This document shows positions 25,740-38,269 of a stretch of 64,000 nucleotides of DNA, in pieces. The notes under the pieces are model-generated. The model was not told the DNA's origin. It was given only the letters and a program-made list of their open reading frames with translations, and did no database searches. Each line of letters opens with the position of its first letter. The stretch's first letter is position 1. Source of the stretch: Osedax fenrisi (lineage: Eukaryota; Annelida; Polychaeta; Sabellida; Siboglinidae); assembly GCA_964019155.1 (NCBI GenBank), contig OZ025242.1:68706540-68770539 (forward strand). Direction: 5' to 3'. A program made the translations under genes and the position numbers.

Positions 25740-25925
25740 ACTACTCTCCCTTCCATCGTCACCATCGCCTCTTTATACACCAACTGTTATCACCCCCGCT
25801 CTTGACAGTAGTAGTAGTGTTTAGTGTTAGTGAAATCTCCGTCGCTACGACTACCAACAGTCTGTATGTCTCAGTGCCGAGCATGGTTTGTTTACGTTGA
25901 CGATGATGAACTTCTTCTACCTCTT
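25740..25925 (-). other. Coding-like open stretch, unidentified
   Basis: The minus strand is open for about 57 codons after CTGACAG, beginning TEEVEEVHHRQRKQT and passing through TYRLLVVVATEISL. The start faintly resembles the missing cyclase linker (TEEKEEMEEL), but similarity stops after six residues. I do not assign it. Confidence 0.2.
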
Positions 25926-25929
25926 CTGT

Positions 25930-26105
25930 CAGTGGGTAGGAGATAGGGGTATAAGGGAAAGGGTAGGGATATAATGTAAGGAGATAGGGGTATAATGTAA
26001 GGGGATAGGGTATAAGGGAAGGGGGTAGGGATATAATGGAAGGGGATAGGGGTATAATGTAATGGGATAGGGTAAACGGGAAGGGTATAGGGGTATAAGG
26101 GAAGG
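25930..26105. repeat. GGGATAGGGGTATAA minisatellite
   Basis: Irregular tandem units of about 20-24 bases built on GGGGATAGGGGTATAATG. Purine-rich plus strand; lies in the cyclase intron. Confidence 0.85.
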
Positions 26106-26109
26106 AGTA

Positions 26110-27480
26110 TATTTGAATACAACTACAACTGCATTATAAATATTAATTTGTGTGCATAACATTATTACGCGAAGTCTGCGCCTATAATCAGATTCAAACT
26201 CGGCACTAGTAATAATGGTTATAATAATAACATAATAATATATAGTTTATTAGGTAAACAACAAAATAAATAAACAAAAATAGAGAAGAAAAAATAGATA
26301 TGAATTGATACCCAAATCGTGGTATAAAAATTCACATTGGGTTTACATATAATAACAAAACGCCTTGGTTTATGTTATTATCATTAGATATATCCATATA
26401 ATTAGTGATCATAATTAATGTCGCTAAACATAAATTATCGCTCTTAACTCTCCAGCTATGCTCGATATATATTTGTATGTATAAATATGTATTGTTATGT
26501 TTATATGAAATTTCATCAGAAATATTTGAATATTATAATTATAATTAAATATGTATACTAATCGCTTTGTGTAGATAGGGACAGGTGTTATATCTTTGCT
26601 ATAATCATACCTTAAACTTGAATATTTTAAGAGTGCCTACATATTTAACATTAATATTTTCGAATAGAGTTATTCTTAATTGCCTGAGTAGGATTACTAG
26701 TCATATGATATTCAAAAGTTGTCATTTAATATCTATTTCTGTTGATTGTATTTTAAATAATATATTATATTATGAAGGTAGATCACTAAATATGGTAATA
26801 CTATTGTGTCGTTTATTAAAAATGATTATATAGATTATACATGTACACATATTTATAAATACACAATATTTTATTTAAGTACAATTTTTTAAATATTAAA
26901 TTTATAAAAAATAAATAAATGCATTACTTAAAGTTATAACAAATTACATTGTGGGTCGTAACAGATTACTTCGCTATTAATCTCATATCAAATATAATAT
27001 ACACATATTATATTCATATTTACTGACTTAATAAATTAGAAAGTCAATATATATAAATAAATAATATTTCTACCTATACATATTTTAATTGTATTAATAT
27101 AAATACTGTTTATTTAACTATTACTTAAAGTGTTGCCAAGTTACTTCACTATTCATCCCTTATTCATTCATTCAAAACTATTACATCCCAGATCACCTAT
27201 ATTCCTATTTGTTCTTATTTTGTATTTGTATGTGTATTTATATTTTACAAGGTGTATTTGTAGTTGAATAACACACATTACATAAATATTTGTTTTTGTA
27301 TTTGATACTTTTTATTTAAATTATTTGTATTTGTATTTGTATGTGTATTTGACCACATCCCTGCAGGTGACCACAACCCTGGTTATCAACTCTTGTTATT
27401 GCCTTGTATACTATATGAATTATATCATTAAAGTGTTTGAGATTACCATTATCCTATCTATCTTATCTAGTGATCTATCT
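26110..27480. other. AT-rich intron sequence
   Basis: AT-rich; one stretch at 27200-27350 repeats TATTTGTATTTGTATGTGTA. No exon or known element seen. Confidence 0.5.
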
Positions 27481-27523
27481 ATCCATCTATATATATGAGA
27501 CGATACTACACACACACACACAC

Positions 27524-27650
27524 CTGTAGTTTCCACAGGAAGTCGAGACGAGCAGTGTTCTCCACTTGATGCGCGTGTACGAGCAACGCTAATCCTAGCA
27601 GCACCAGCATCGTGATACTGAGACCGGTGATTCCTAAATATTGACTGTCT
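27524..27650 (-). CDS. Adenylyl cyclase exon: last helix and start of the C2 linker
   Basis: 43 codons with the shared first one: LDSQYLGITGLSITML, a final membrane helix, then LLVHAHQVENTARLDFLWKL. The HAxQVExTARLDFLWKLQ string is nearly invariant in animal membrane adenylyl cyclases. Ends in phase 0 in front of a (GT)n run that serves as donor. Confidence 0.92.
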
Positions 27651-28122
27651 CTAAAGGGGGGCGAGGAGGGTGATGGATTAGGGGTGGTGGTAGGGGGCGG
27701 CACTGTCCATGTGTCCAGTACGCGAATGGGTCGGATTTAGCTTTATAAAAACGATTCAATTCGACTTAACATTATAATACATCTCAATTCAAAATAGAAT
27801 AAATATTTAATGAGAAATTATATTCTATAATCAATCGTAGTATTTTCTATATGATTTAATAATTTACGACTTTAAATAGATGATTTTTTGAGTCCCCTTC
27901 TATATTAAAAATATATTAATAAAATATATGATTATTATATTAATATTTTAACTAGATCTGTAATATAATTACAGAAATTCTATACATTGTATGTTTTATT
28001 AAATTTGATATATCTAGAAAAATTAAAATGTTAACTCTTATTTATATTACAACATGCAATGCATGTCATGCATGCTTATACAATATATAATATTATTATA
28101 TATATTATATATATATATATAT

Positions 28123-29460
28123 CAGTGTTGGTCGGTTTTTTTGAATCGGTTTTTCTGGTTCGGTTTTTTTAACATTATAAAAGCATTATTTCATTAATAT
28201 GGTGTTATATGGCTATTATCTATTGGATATGTAAAATTACAGAGTAAAATTACTTTGTAATTTTACTTTTTCCTGCCATATGAATGAATGAATGAATTCA
28301 GTTTATAGACAAAGTCTAAGGAGGATCAGTGAAAGCGATTAGCTTTATTGATTCGAAACCTCCTAACAGTATGTGCAATGTCATATCATCATTTCCATTC
28401 AAATAAAATAATAAAATAGAAATAATGATAAACATAATAATAAAATCATAATAATATAAAAAAAACAATGAAATGATTAAATAAAAGGTTAATCACATAC
28501 GAAAATAATAAAATTTAAAATGAGAAACAAAGATAAAATATAAAATTATAATAATAAAGGAGATATAAATAAAGTTGATACAGATTATAAAAATAAAAGT
28601 TGTGATTCGTGAATAGGCATTCAAAGTTAAATTGTAAAGAACACAATTATATATCCTATACTAATTCTGTAACATTTAGAACTGTATTACGTTCTCAATA
28701 TAATTGATACATCTATTGAATATATTCTATTACCAGGCATTTAAAATAAATTACAAAAGAATACAAAGTAAAAACTAATTTGAAATAGTTTTTAGTAAAT
28801 AGTATTTAATAAATACTATTTATTATTTGTTTTATATTTTAATTAATTGTATTCTTTTGTTATTAAGGGGATGACTCAGTGAGCTGACATTTTGTTTATT
28901 TTATATGGTAGATAGGAAATGTATAGGGTTATTCAAAGACTATCTACTTTATGTTTAATGTATAGGTGTTAAGAATATAGGTGATATGTATACATGATAC
29001 TAAGGGTATATATATATATATATATCTATATATAAATTATCTAGAAAGTATATATCTAATACTTTTGTATTTTATATATAAATATGCATTCAAACATTAA
29101 ACTCTACTTTTTTTCATATAATTGTCTATATAAATGATTTTTATCTTCCATAATATATTTTTTGTATTATATTTTACTTTATTTTTATAATAAATATATT
29201 TTAATAAAATAATTTTATTAACATTTAATATTCATTAGTGTTGTATATTTTATACTTACTCTATATATGTATGTTTTGCACAGACATTTAATAATCGATC
29301 TAGGTATATATCATATTTTCTAATTAATAATCTTAACATTTAATTATAAAAAAACCAAAAAAACCAAATAAACCAAAAAAACCACAAAAAAACCATAAAA
29401 AAAACCATACATATCGGTTTTTTTTTTGTTTTTTTAAAAAAACCAAAAAAACTGCCAACC

Positions 29461-29463
<3 letters not shown>
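28123..29463. mobile_element. Putative non-autonomous hAT-like element, 1.34 kb
   Basis: The left end CAGTGTTGGTCGGTTTTTTT and the right end, read inward, CAGGGTTGGCAGTTTTTTTG are matching inverted termini, set in (TA)n on both sides. CAG(G/T)GTTGG ends are common in hAT elements, which make 8-bp duplications; here the flank is TA repeat so the duplication cannot be verified. Subterminal GGTTTTTT/AACC runs are repeated. No transposase frame. The part at 28280-28380 (GGAGGATCAGTGAAAGCG and GAAACCTCC) may be an inserted LINE 3' end. It lies in the intron between cyclase exons 27650 and 29671. Confidence 0.7.
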
Positions 29464-29499
<36 letters not shown>

Positions 29500-29670
29500 A
29501 CAACATATCAATATTACATCGGTAAATCACTTAAATCGTTGCTATGTAATATATTACACGTAGACTTAATTTTTCTGTTAAAAAGAAGAGAACATAAAAT
29601 CGTAAAAAAGCACCTATTTTTTGGCACTACAAATTAATGCTAGTTAGAGTTAAAGGTTCTAAACACTAAC

Positions 29671-29849
29671 AGCTTGCTCATCTTCTCCGAGATGAAGTCT
29701 GCGTTGGCGAATAGGGTAGCTCTGAAGTGTATGATGGTAACGCTGTAGGAGGTCACCAGCAGAATAAACACTATCAGCTTCACTAGCATACCCGCTTGTA
29801 GGAACACTGCGCAGCATATCATCGATAGCATCACGTTGTAGGTGTAGTA
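29671..29849 (-). CDS. Adenylyl cyclase exon: helices of the second membrane domain
   Basis: Starts after CCCACAG and ends at the GTTAGT donor. Translation begins YYTYNVMLSMICCAVFLQAG and ends ATLFANADFISEKMSK, with two hydrophobic stretches. LSMI(S/C)CAVFLQ and the NAD motif before the glycosylated loop are typical of adenylyl cyclases. It ends in phase 2 and the next exon (27650) starts in the matching phase. Confidence 0.82.
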
Positions 29850-29995
29850 CTGTGGGAGCGGGGGGGGGGGGGGTTGTAGTACTATGAGGGGTGTTTTATG
29901 TGTTATGAGACTGAATGAGGGAAGGTATTGTAGGTGTCAGTTATATTAGTGTGGATGATGTAAGTATAGGGGTGTAGATGGTGTAGGTGTATTAT

Positions 29996-30088
29996 TGTGG
30001 GCGAGGGGGAGGTGTTGTAGGGGGTGTAGGTGTATTATTGTGGGCGAGGGGGAGGTGTTGTAGGGGGTGTAGGTGTATTATTGTGGGT
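29996..30088. repeat. 43-bp tandem repeat, about two copies
   Basis: Unit starting GTGGGCGAGGGGGAGGTGTT occurs twice exactly, with partial units either side. A poly-G run lies at 29860-29873. Confidence 0.85.
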
Positions 30089-30109
30089 GTTAAGCAATCT
30101 CATCTTCAC

Positions 30110-30785
30110 TAGATATTATTATCTTATTATATTTATAGAAATCAACGACGAAAATCATTGTTTATAATTTCGTACCCGATATTAATAAATAATTCAATAT
30201 TACACATAAGTTATACATATTGTTGGCGGGGTTACTTATTGTGAGTCACTGTTCACTTGTGAATACATTATTACTAACGATTTATTAGATATGTAACTAT
30301 ATGTATTAAAGTCAATGCTATCAATAGAATATAATAGAGTTTGTTTAAACACATATATATATGGTAAATAAAAAACTTCTCCGATATATATTAGTAAAAA
30401 ATTAACAGATAGTTAAATATTTGAATAATTAGGATGGAATATACAAATGAAAATATTTATTTCAGAGTCCAAAAAGTTACCATTGCAAAAATATAGATCA
30501 TATGTCCTGTCCTTTCTACTACTTAAGTATTAAATTAATTTAATTATGACAATAATTATTATTAATTATAATAATGATTATATAACAATCAGATTTTGAA
30601 TTTATAATTATCAATTATAAATAGTAGATTATATTCTTGTATTTATTTATTAAAATATATATTAAATATAATATTTTAACACATCTTTAAAATGATATTA
30701 GTAACTGTTGAAATAAATATAAATATGGATGAATATTATTTATTGAATATATAAATTATATGATTATTATAATAATATCATATCA
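30110..30785. other. AT-rich stretch
   Basis: No gene or defined element seen. Earlier cyclase exons (C1 domain) were sought here without success. Confidence 0.5.
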
Positions 30786-30789
30786 TTAT

Positions 30790-31308
30790 GATAATCAAAT
30801 TAAATATCACATTTAATTTACCATATTTAATATGGTTAATAATATAATAGTATAATATAATGAAATATGGATTGTATGCGAAGTAGCAACAAAAAAATAG
30901 AAAACTAAAAAATAGGTGGCGCGCATATCTAGTGAAATTAAATTCCAGTGAACGTGAGAAAAAAAGGAAATATGAATGAGCGTGTTATTTTGAATTAGTA
31001 ATTAGTAATATATTAATAATGAGCATTATATGATATATAACCTAGTTTTACATTGTGCACACTGTGCATAGCTATTATTACACAGCTATACATCCTACTA
31101 TACATGTGTAATTCGGGGACAAAGAAACAATATATATATACATATACACATACATACACACACACACACATACACACACACATACACACATACATACATA
31201 TACATACACACACACACATATACATACATATACACTCAAATGCACACACACACACACATACATGTATATGTATGTATGTGTGTGTATGTACGTATATGTA
31301 TGTGTGTG

Positions 31309-31350
<42 letters not shown>

Positions 31351-31441
31351 ATGTGTGTGTGTATTTATATAGACAATGAAACACTATATATATACACACA
31401 CACACACATATACGTACATACACACACATACATACATATAC

Positions 31442-31473
<32 letters not shown>

Positions 31474-32000
31474 GTATATGTATATATATATTGTTTCTTT
31501 GTCCCCGAATTACACATGTATAGTAGGATGTATAGCTGTGTAATAATAGCTATGCACAGTGTGCACAATGTAAAACTAGGTTATATATCATATAATGCTC
31601 ATTATTAATATATTACTAATTACTAATTCAAAATAACACGCTCATTCATAATTCATTTTGTTCTCACGTTCACTGAAATTTAATTTCACTAGACGCGCGT
31701 GCCGCCCACCACATATTTTTTAGTTTCTATTTTTGTGTTGCTACTTCGCAGATTCCCCATGAATTATATACATAATATATACGATCATCATTAATTAATA
31801 TCGAAATAATAGTCATGTTTAAATCATATGATTATCACAATGATAATTATGGTAGAAAATGACTAACCGCAATTGTATTTAAACATTTATATGTATTTAA
31901 TGACTATTATTTCGATATTAACTAAAGCTGATTGTATATATTATGTATATATTTCATTATATTATACTATTAAATTATTAACCATATCAAATATGGTTAA
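30790..32000. repeat. Large palindrome centred on (CA)n/(TA)n
   Basis: The left arm (about 30880-31135) reappears inverted at about 31490-31745. Landmarks are GAATGAGCGTGTTATTTTGA and ATGTGTAATTCGGGGACAAA with their complements, and CTACTTCGCA at the outer side. Weaker symmetry continues to about 30790 and 32000 (TTAATATGGTTAATAAT). The centre is CA/TG/TA repeat. A smaller hairpin (ATTAATATCGAAATAATAGT and complement) sits at 31790-31925. Confidence 0.85.
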
Positions 32001-32635
32001 TTAAAAATGATATGTATACCAAGTATTATACTTAGTTACTAAGTATAATTATTATACTAAGTTAATAACTAATTATTATTATAATAATATTACTAAGTTT
32101 AACTTAAAGTGACTTAGAAATAATGTATACTAAGTATAATAGTATCGTACTTGGTTATTATTATAATAATTATAATAATTAAACTTAGTATAATTATTAC
32201 GAATTATCTCGAAGCAGACAGCCGTTTGTTATTATAATAATGTCAGAGTTGAAAGTGGGCGGTATATATGCACTACTGCACATTATACGCATTATAAGAT
32301 ATTTTATAGTAACACAATATTGTATAGGCTCACTTGGAGATATAATCATTATAATAATGCAGCTAAAAAACAGCAAAATAAAAACAAACCAAAGAAATCA
32401 CACAACCCTAAAATAAAAATGTAACTCTGACATTCTAATAATAATAATAATAATCGGCGGTCTGCTAGTATAATTAGTACTTTAAGTACTTACTAAGTAA
32501 CTTAGTATACTTATTATTTAGTATTATAATTATTATAATACTAGTATTATAATAATTATAATGTTATTTATACTAGTATTATAATTTAATACTAGTATTA
32601 TAATAATTATTATAATAATAAGGTTACTGCACGAG

Positions 32636-33000
32636 TTGGGAACGGTTTTCAAAACGTTACCAGCAATTGAGGCGAGCGCGCATGTTAAAAATAGATTATA
32701 TGTTTATATTCATTGAATATTATTCACACATCAATGCCTACAGTTATTTATAAAGCTTATATAAAGCATATAGGATATATATATAGGAACACGTTTAAAA
32801 CCGGCGCCAAAAAATCTATGACTAATAGTTTATTCAATATCGAAGCTTGCGCTTTCGTAGTTGAAACGCCCGCCTCTAGATATAGGCGTGTCATACTATA
32901 TAAACTACGCCTATAGTTATAATATGGACATGTATGTCCTTAGTATATACTACATGTACAATGTACATGTAATATATATCTATCTCTATATTTATATATA
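32636..33000. repeat. Inverted repeat, left copy
   Basis: Pairs with 40570-41010 in opposite orientation. Shared blocks: TGCACGAGTTGGGAACGGTT, ACGTTACCAGCAATTGAGGC, AAACCGGCGCCAAAAAATCT, GAAACGCCCGCCTCTAGATA and ACATGTACAATGTACATGTA. No ORF. Confidence 0.85.
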
Positions 33001-33056
33001 CATACGTTACACACACACACACATACACACACACACACACACACACGCACACACAT

Positions 33057-33066
<10 letters not shown>

Positions 33067-33118
<52 letters not shown>
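33067..33118. repeat. (TA)n microsatellite next to (CA)n
   Basis: A (CA)n run at 33010-33066 passes straight into TA repeat. Confidence 0.95.
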
Positions 33119-33121
<3 letters not shown>

Positions 33122-33179
33122 ATATATATATAGAGAGAGAGATATATACTTTATAATAAAATCGACACACATATATATA

Positions 33180-34320
33180 TATTAGTATGGAGTGAATTTC
33201 AAATTTTAAATATCTGTCAATCAAATAAAATCAAATATTCCAACATATAAAATTGCTCATATATTATATATTTGTATATCTAATGACAATGAGAACTATA
33301 TTATAAATTAAAGAATATTTTTATAGTATTAATAATATTTAATTTATAATTTAATATGCAAGGAATTTGCTACACAAGTAATAATAAGTTAATCTGGTAA
33401 TTTATAATTATTGAAAATCTTATATTTTTGGTAAACAAATATTTTGTATATATTTGTTTACAATATTTTAAAAATTTGTATAAACGTATTCAACTTATTT
33501 AAGTGATAAACTCCCGGATACATTTTATTAGGGTAAGTAAAATATCTAATATTAATCATAATATTAGTTATAATTTAATGTGAATTAAACTATAATAATA
33601 ATCAGTTAATTCAATTAAGATAATTTTAAATTTAAAAATGTAATTCATAATTCGTATGTTATGAATCTTATAATAATCACTGATTAAATCACAATACTTA
33701 TGATAAGTGAAATGAAAATTAATATTGAGAATTATGTTTACTTTATGAATTAAATAATAATAATGTATAATATAATATTAAATACTATTTAAAAATACTA
33801 TTTAAAATAGTAAACAATTATTTCAATACAGATAATTTTAATTCATAATTTGTATGTCATACGAATCTTATGATAATCACAAAACTTATAGGGTTTTAAA
33901 ATTTTGATTTTATCCATAAAATGATTATTATAATATTATTATTAAATTAAATTTACATTCAATAATATACTGACATAATCCGCACATTAAAAAGCGCCAC
34001 ATTTAAAATTAAAAATCGACACAAGAGTCATAAGACATGTCTTAAATTTGTATTTAATATATTAAATATTATCTACACATACTTATTATTTTAATATGAT
34101 TGCCTATTATAATTAGAAATAGAGTAATAATTTATTTCTCCAAGTATTGTATACAATATATTTCAAACGATTGATATCATTATGATAAAATTAATATAAA
34201 TTATCTACTTTATAATACGGTATTAATAATTTATTAATACCTTATATAGTGCATAAGTCTTGCTACAAATAAATATGTATAAAATAATTTAACTATTATA
34301 TCGTATATCTGATAATATCA
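33180..34320. other. AT-rich stretch between inverted repeats
   Basis: No coding signal; short duplications of ATTTAAAATTAAAA-type sequence only. Confidence 0.5.
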
Positions 34321-34327
34321 TATATAT

Positions 34328-34417
<90 letters not shown>

Positions 34418-34434
34418 ATATATATATATTATAT
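34321..34434. repeat. (TA)n microsatellite, over 100 bases
   Basis: The longest TA tract in the window, with one ATCTATA interruption near its end. Confidence 0.95.
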
Positions 34435-37325
34435 CAGTCCCAATATATAGTACCAAGACAGTACACTAATGGTTTTTAATATATAAAATATAGATTATGC
34501 AGATTTTAATGTGCGGATTATGTACTATTACCAATTACGATTACAATTATTATTAACATAATTATATTTAATATTATTAATTTAAATATTGATGAATGGC
34601 ATATATTTTATTAAAATTATCTATAACATAATTTATTATAATTATCTTTAATTATTAATATTTTCTCTAATAAACTTATATATTATTCTAATATAATCTA
34701 TAATTTACATAATTATCATATTAGTTTCAATATTGATAATCGATATACATATATATTTATATAAAGTTTAGATAATAATTATAATATCATAAGCCTTATT
34801 TAATATTTCACATAATAGGGCTTTCACACCGATTCCATATTTATGTTCACGTATGTAGATTGGTTTACATGATTATTTTTCTGTTCGTAGAATATTCTTG
34901 TTTATGGCGAAATTTTCACATATATATTAAAAACGATTTGGTATTTTTATAATTCAATTTGTATAGAAATTATCTTATTTTTCATGTACTGAGTAGAAAA
35001 GGTACTGTGTACGTAACCTACCAATTTTCTTTAAATTCACACATGAAAAAATGCATGTGCATGTATTTTTTGCACAATCTATGCACATGAAAATAAATAA
35101 ATAGTTGGTATATAAGCCTTATAAAGTTGAATTGTATACAATGTTTTGATTTTTCTATTTAATAAAGTATGATAGTTTTAATTATTGTATCCTACTTAAC
35201 AATATTAATAAAGTACCAATAATTTCGAACCAAGTAAATTCGTACCAAGTCAATCATACCGATAAAAAGTCAAATTATATATCTTATTCTATTAATATAG
35301 TCAGTGTAGGGAAACAAATCTTTTTATAATTTTCCATTCATGTTTCTTTGATATTCAAATTATATAACTTTCCAATAGACTATAATTATACATTATATAT
35401 AAAATTATAAAATCTATGTAACCTAGGTGCATGGTCTACGAAATGTTACAGTTGCATATTATAGAAATTAAATACCAAATCTCATGAGATTTAAATCAAA
35501 ATTAAATAAGATCATTAACTTAAACTATTGTAAACTAGGTTATCTTCATACTTAAATTTATAAATAGAAAGTAAATATGCTATAATATATTCTACATCTA
35601 AACTTAATATTGCAATGAATTTTTATGATTAATACATAGTATATTATTGTCTACGCTTAATTGATATGCTACAGAATGAAATTAAGTTGATCACATATGA
35701 TGATGATGATAATTGTCGTAGTATTATATGTATGAGAAACACAATGCACGTTACTACTAATCACAACGTATACATTTATCAATTGTAATATCATATAATA
35801 ATTATATAATTATATATCATAAATAATATGTAAATAATTTCCAATTACTTAAATATTATTTATTCAAAAACCATCTAATTGTGTATACACATCTTATTTA
35901 TAGGTAATTGATTAAACTGAAGATTAACTAGTTATGTTGGTTTTCTGCTAATATCTATGAATGATTGGAAGCTACTAAGGATATCAAAATATGAAATTCT
36001 GCCATTGAAAAATCATTTTAGGTAAGATATATAATTATAATCATAAACCATATAATACACCTAGAGTATAATAGCAAAGATTTTCCGAAGGAAAGATATA
36101 ACACTTACGCGAAATCGTGTAATTCGAATTTGTATACAAAATACCCCAGTGCCACCTATAGCGGGTTACTTTTAGGAACTATGTGTTGTTTATAATGTAA
36201 ATTTGTATTTAACTATACACTTTTAAAATGTTAAATAATATGCTTTAAATTAATATTTATATGATGAAAACTAAGTGTTCATTACTAATATATAACAAAC
36301 AAATATGATATGTATGTTTTAAATGCTATAAGTATATATTTAGTGAGTAAAAGCTAATTTATATTGCATGTAATTTAATAGAGCAATGAAAACATTGTTG
36401 TATGCAAACAGATCCGAACCTAAATCTATTTCAGTGATTTCGATACTACTGCTAGCAGCAGTTGGGGATATTACTAAATTACGTCGCATGCATATGGGGT
36501 GTTATATCTTTGCTTCGCAAAATCTTTGATAATAGTCTCCTTGTATAATAATGTAAATATGTATTGTAAACTGTAATTATATTTAATATAATAAATTGTG
36601 TGTGTTCTATTAATTCTATATATGTTTTTTATTAAAAATTTATAATAGGTATTTTGAATTTCTTATAGTTTTATTTGGTAATTTTCTTGATTTTATTATA
36701 TGTTCTATTGATATCCTTCTTATATGTATATAATAATCTGCTAGCATAGATAATAAAATATTCTCATAATGAGCAAAGTATCCATTTATCTGAATACTTT
36801 TTTGAATAATTGTAATATGTTCAGTATCCATATATTCTATTTATTAAAGAAAATAAATTTGTTGAACCATTTGTGAATTTAGAATTTAATTTGGAAATAT
36901 GTTCGTAAATATCTTAGATGGAATATATCTTTACTCGGTTGAGCTAATATTCAATTATGAGTATATTTTAATATTATAATCTATTAAATATTTATAATTA
37001 TAAATATAAGTATATATTATATACTTAATTTTACAAATGCATGTCATACTATATATTCAGCTTCATGTATTTATAAAATAATAACATTTATAGTATGTTG
37101 TTTTATTGTATACTATAGTAATAACTAATACATTATCAGACATAGGTAAACAAAAGATACCTACCGTAAAATTGTATTTAATATTTAATATTTATATTCA
37201 TAATGTAGTAATTTTTAATTGGATTTGATTATATATAAAATATGCTATAACACTTGGTATATAGATTAATTAAAATTAGCCTGATAATAATATTTCGATA
37301 TTTATAAAGATCGAATCACTAATCT
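34435..37325. other. AT-rich stretch without recognised genes
   Basis: No exon, RNA or known element seen. The block at 34810-35100 (GGGCTTTCACACCGATTC onwards) has mixed composition and might be a TE end, but no partner end was found. Confidence 0.45.
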
Positions 37326-37329
37326 GGAT

Positions 37330-37620
37330 TAATGAAGAGTAACACAAGAAATTGGCTCGCACGCTGAACTACTGGTGATGGTTATTGAAAGAAAACTGAA
37401 ATGGTATTGTGATGTCTCAAGATCCATCTCAATGTCAAATACTATTCATCAAGTTACTGTGGTTGGCACATGAATAATAGCAAGACCAAAACTCAATGGC
37501 AAGATGAATGGACCATACAGAAATCAGCGAATCGATGAGAGTGACGACAAAACGAATGGAGTGAAATTTTCAAGAAATCAACTGCGCCTCTATGTCATCT
37601 TAAAGCTATAGGATAGATTA
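37330..37620 (+). mobile_element. RTE-like LINE fossil, C-terminal end
   Basis: Plus-strand pieces in shifting frames: ERKLKWYCDVSRSISMSNTI then HQVTVVGT, TKTQWQDEWTIQKSANR and EIFKKSTAPLCHLKA. RTE-related ORF2 ends with ERKLxWxGHVxRxxxxxKTI, a basic GKRxxGRxxxRW segment, then a WR..V..SS.AP..L motif, in this order. Confidence 0.6.
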
Positions 37621-38084
37621 AAGGTTAATAATATTTTATATAACTATGAAAATTAATATTTAAACACAGTGTATTTGATTTCTTTTATAATTACATCATG
37701 ACCAAATTCAATATATAAATAGTTTAAATTAAAGATATATTTTATTCGCATTGATTTATTAGCACTATCAACTAATTTGTATCACTGATAACTAGGCCTT
37801 AATATGCCACCCAATTTTAATATATTATATATGCAAGCAATTTATTTATAAATATTATATCTAATTTTCATATCCCCAACAATACTATTGTAGTTGACTT
37901 TCAATTATTTTTAAGAGTTATATTTGGTTATGTATTTGGGGTGTATTTAATTTATAAATTAATTATATATTGAAAATATCTAACTCGAATTATTTAAACT
38001 GGTTAAAACGTTATAAATTAATATTTTGTGAATTATAATATTAAATTATATTTATTTTCATAATAGGGATCAACAAAGAAAATA

Positions 38085-38265
38085 ATAGTCATTCAACTAT
38101 AAGAGAAAATCCGTGACCTTCAGAGTTAATCTACTTGGTGCCTTTCTGAGATGCTAGCATATCTGTGACGACAAACTCGGGATGAACAATATCAGTAGCT
38201 AGTCGTAATCGTACCTGGTGATGTGGGCAGCGGCCCTTCCACCAGAAATATAAACACCGTGTAAA
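38085..38265 (-). other. Coding-like remnant, unidentified
   Basis: Minus-strand open stretch: WWKGRCPHHQ, VRLRLATDIVHPEFVVTD, MLASQKGTK then a stop. A splice-acceptor-like CACCAG precedes VRLRL. GC-richer than its surroundings. Likely a TE remnant close to the RTE piece; the family is not recognised. Confidence 0.25.
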
Positions 38266-38269
38266 TATA

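Larger units (their letters stand above)
13106..29849 (-). pseudogene. Membrane adenylyl cyclase, second half, damaged
   Basis: Six exons in order on the minus strand encode the last transmembrane helices and the C2 catalytic domain of a class III, 12-transmembrane adenylyl cyclase (ATP to cyclic AMP at the plasma membrane): 29671-29849, 27524-27650, 20945-21091, 17751-17991, 17055-17157 and 13106-13240. Diagnostic strings include VENTARLDFLWKLQ, VVMFASIANFAEFYVELEGN, CLRLLNEIIADFDQ, STYMAAAGL, HSFNDFKLKI and DVKGKGNMVTYFL. Exon phases agree at every junction that can be tested. Damage: an in-frame TAG in 20945-21091, an indel in 17751-17991, and no exon found for the linker after LWKLQ or for the segment that normally holds the WGNTVNVASRM catalytic residues. 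The N-terminal half (C1 domain) was not found above 29849. It may be a decaying duplicate or an assembly with errors; I call it a pseudogene with reservation. Confidence 0.72.

Noticed and set aside
25041..25824. Overlapping ORFs of about 250 codons on both strands
   Set aside because: A 15-bp stop-free repeat keeps several frames open at once; peptides are pure repeat and have no homology.
25740..25925. Missing cyclase linker exon
   Set aside because: TEEVEEV resembles the expected TEEKEEM for only six residues, after which the conserved LLHNILP segment is absent.
31013..31608. Several Cys/Val/Tyr-, His/Thr- or Ile/Tyr-rich ORFs
   Set aside because: They translate (CA)n, (TG)n and (TA)n repeats at the core of a palindrome.
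38190..38250. Cyclase C1 exon (GGRAAAHITR resembling GGxAGRIHIT)
   Set aside because: Only a few residues match, the frame stops at once, and another frame is longer; probably TE-derived.
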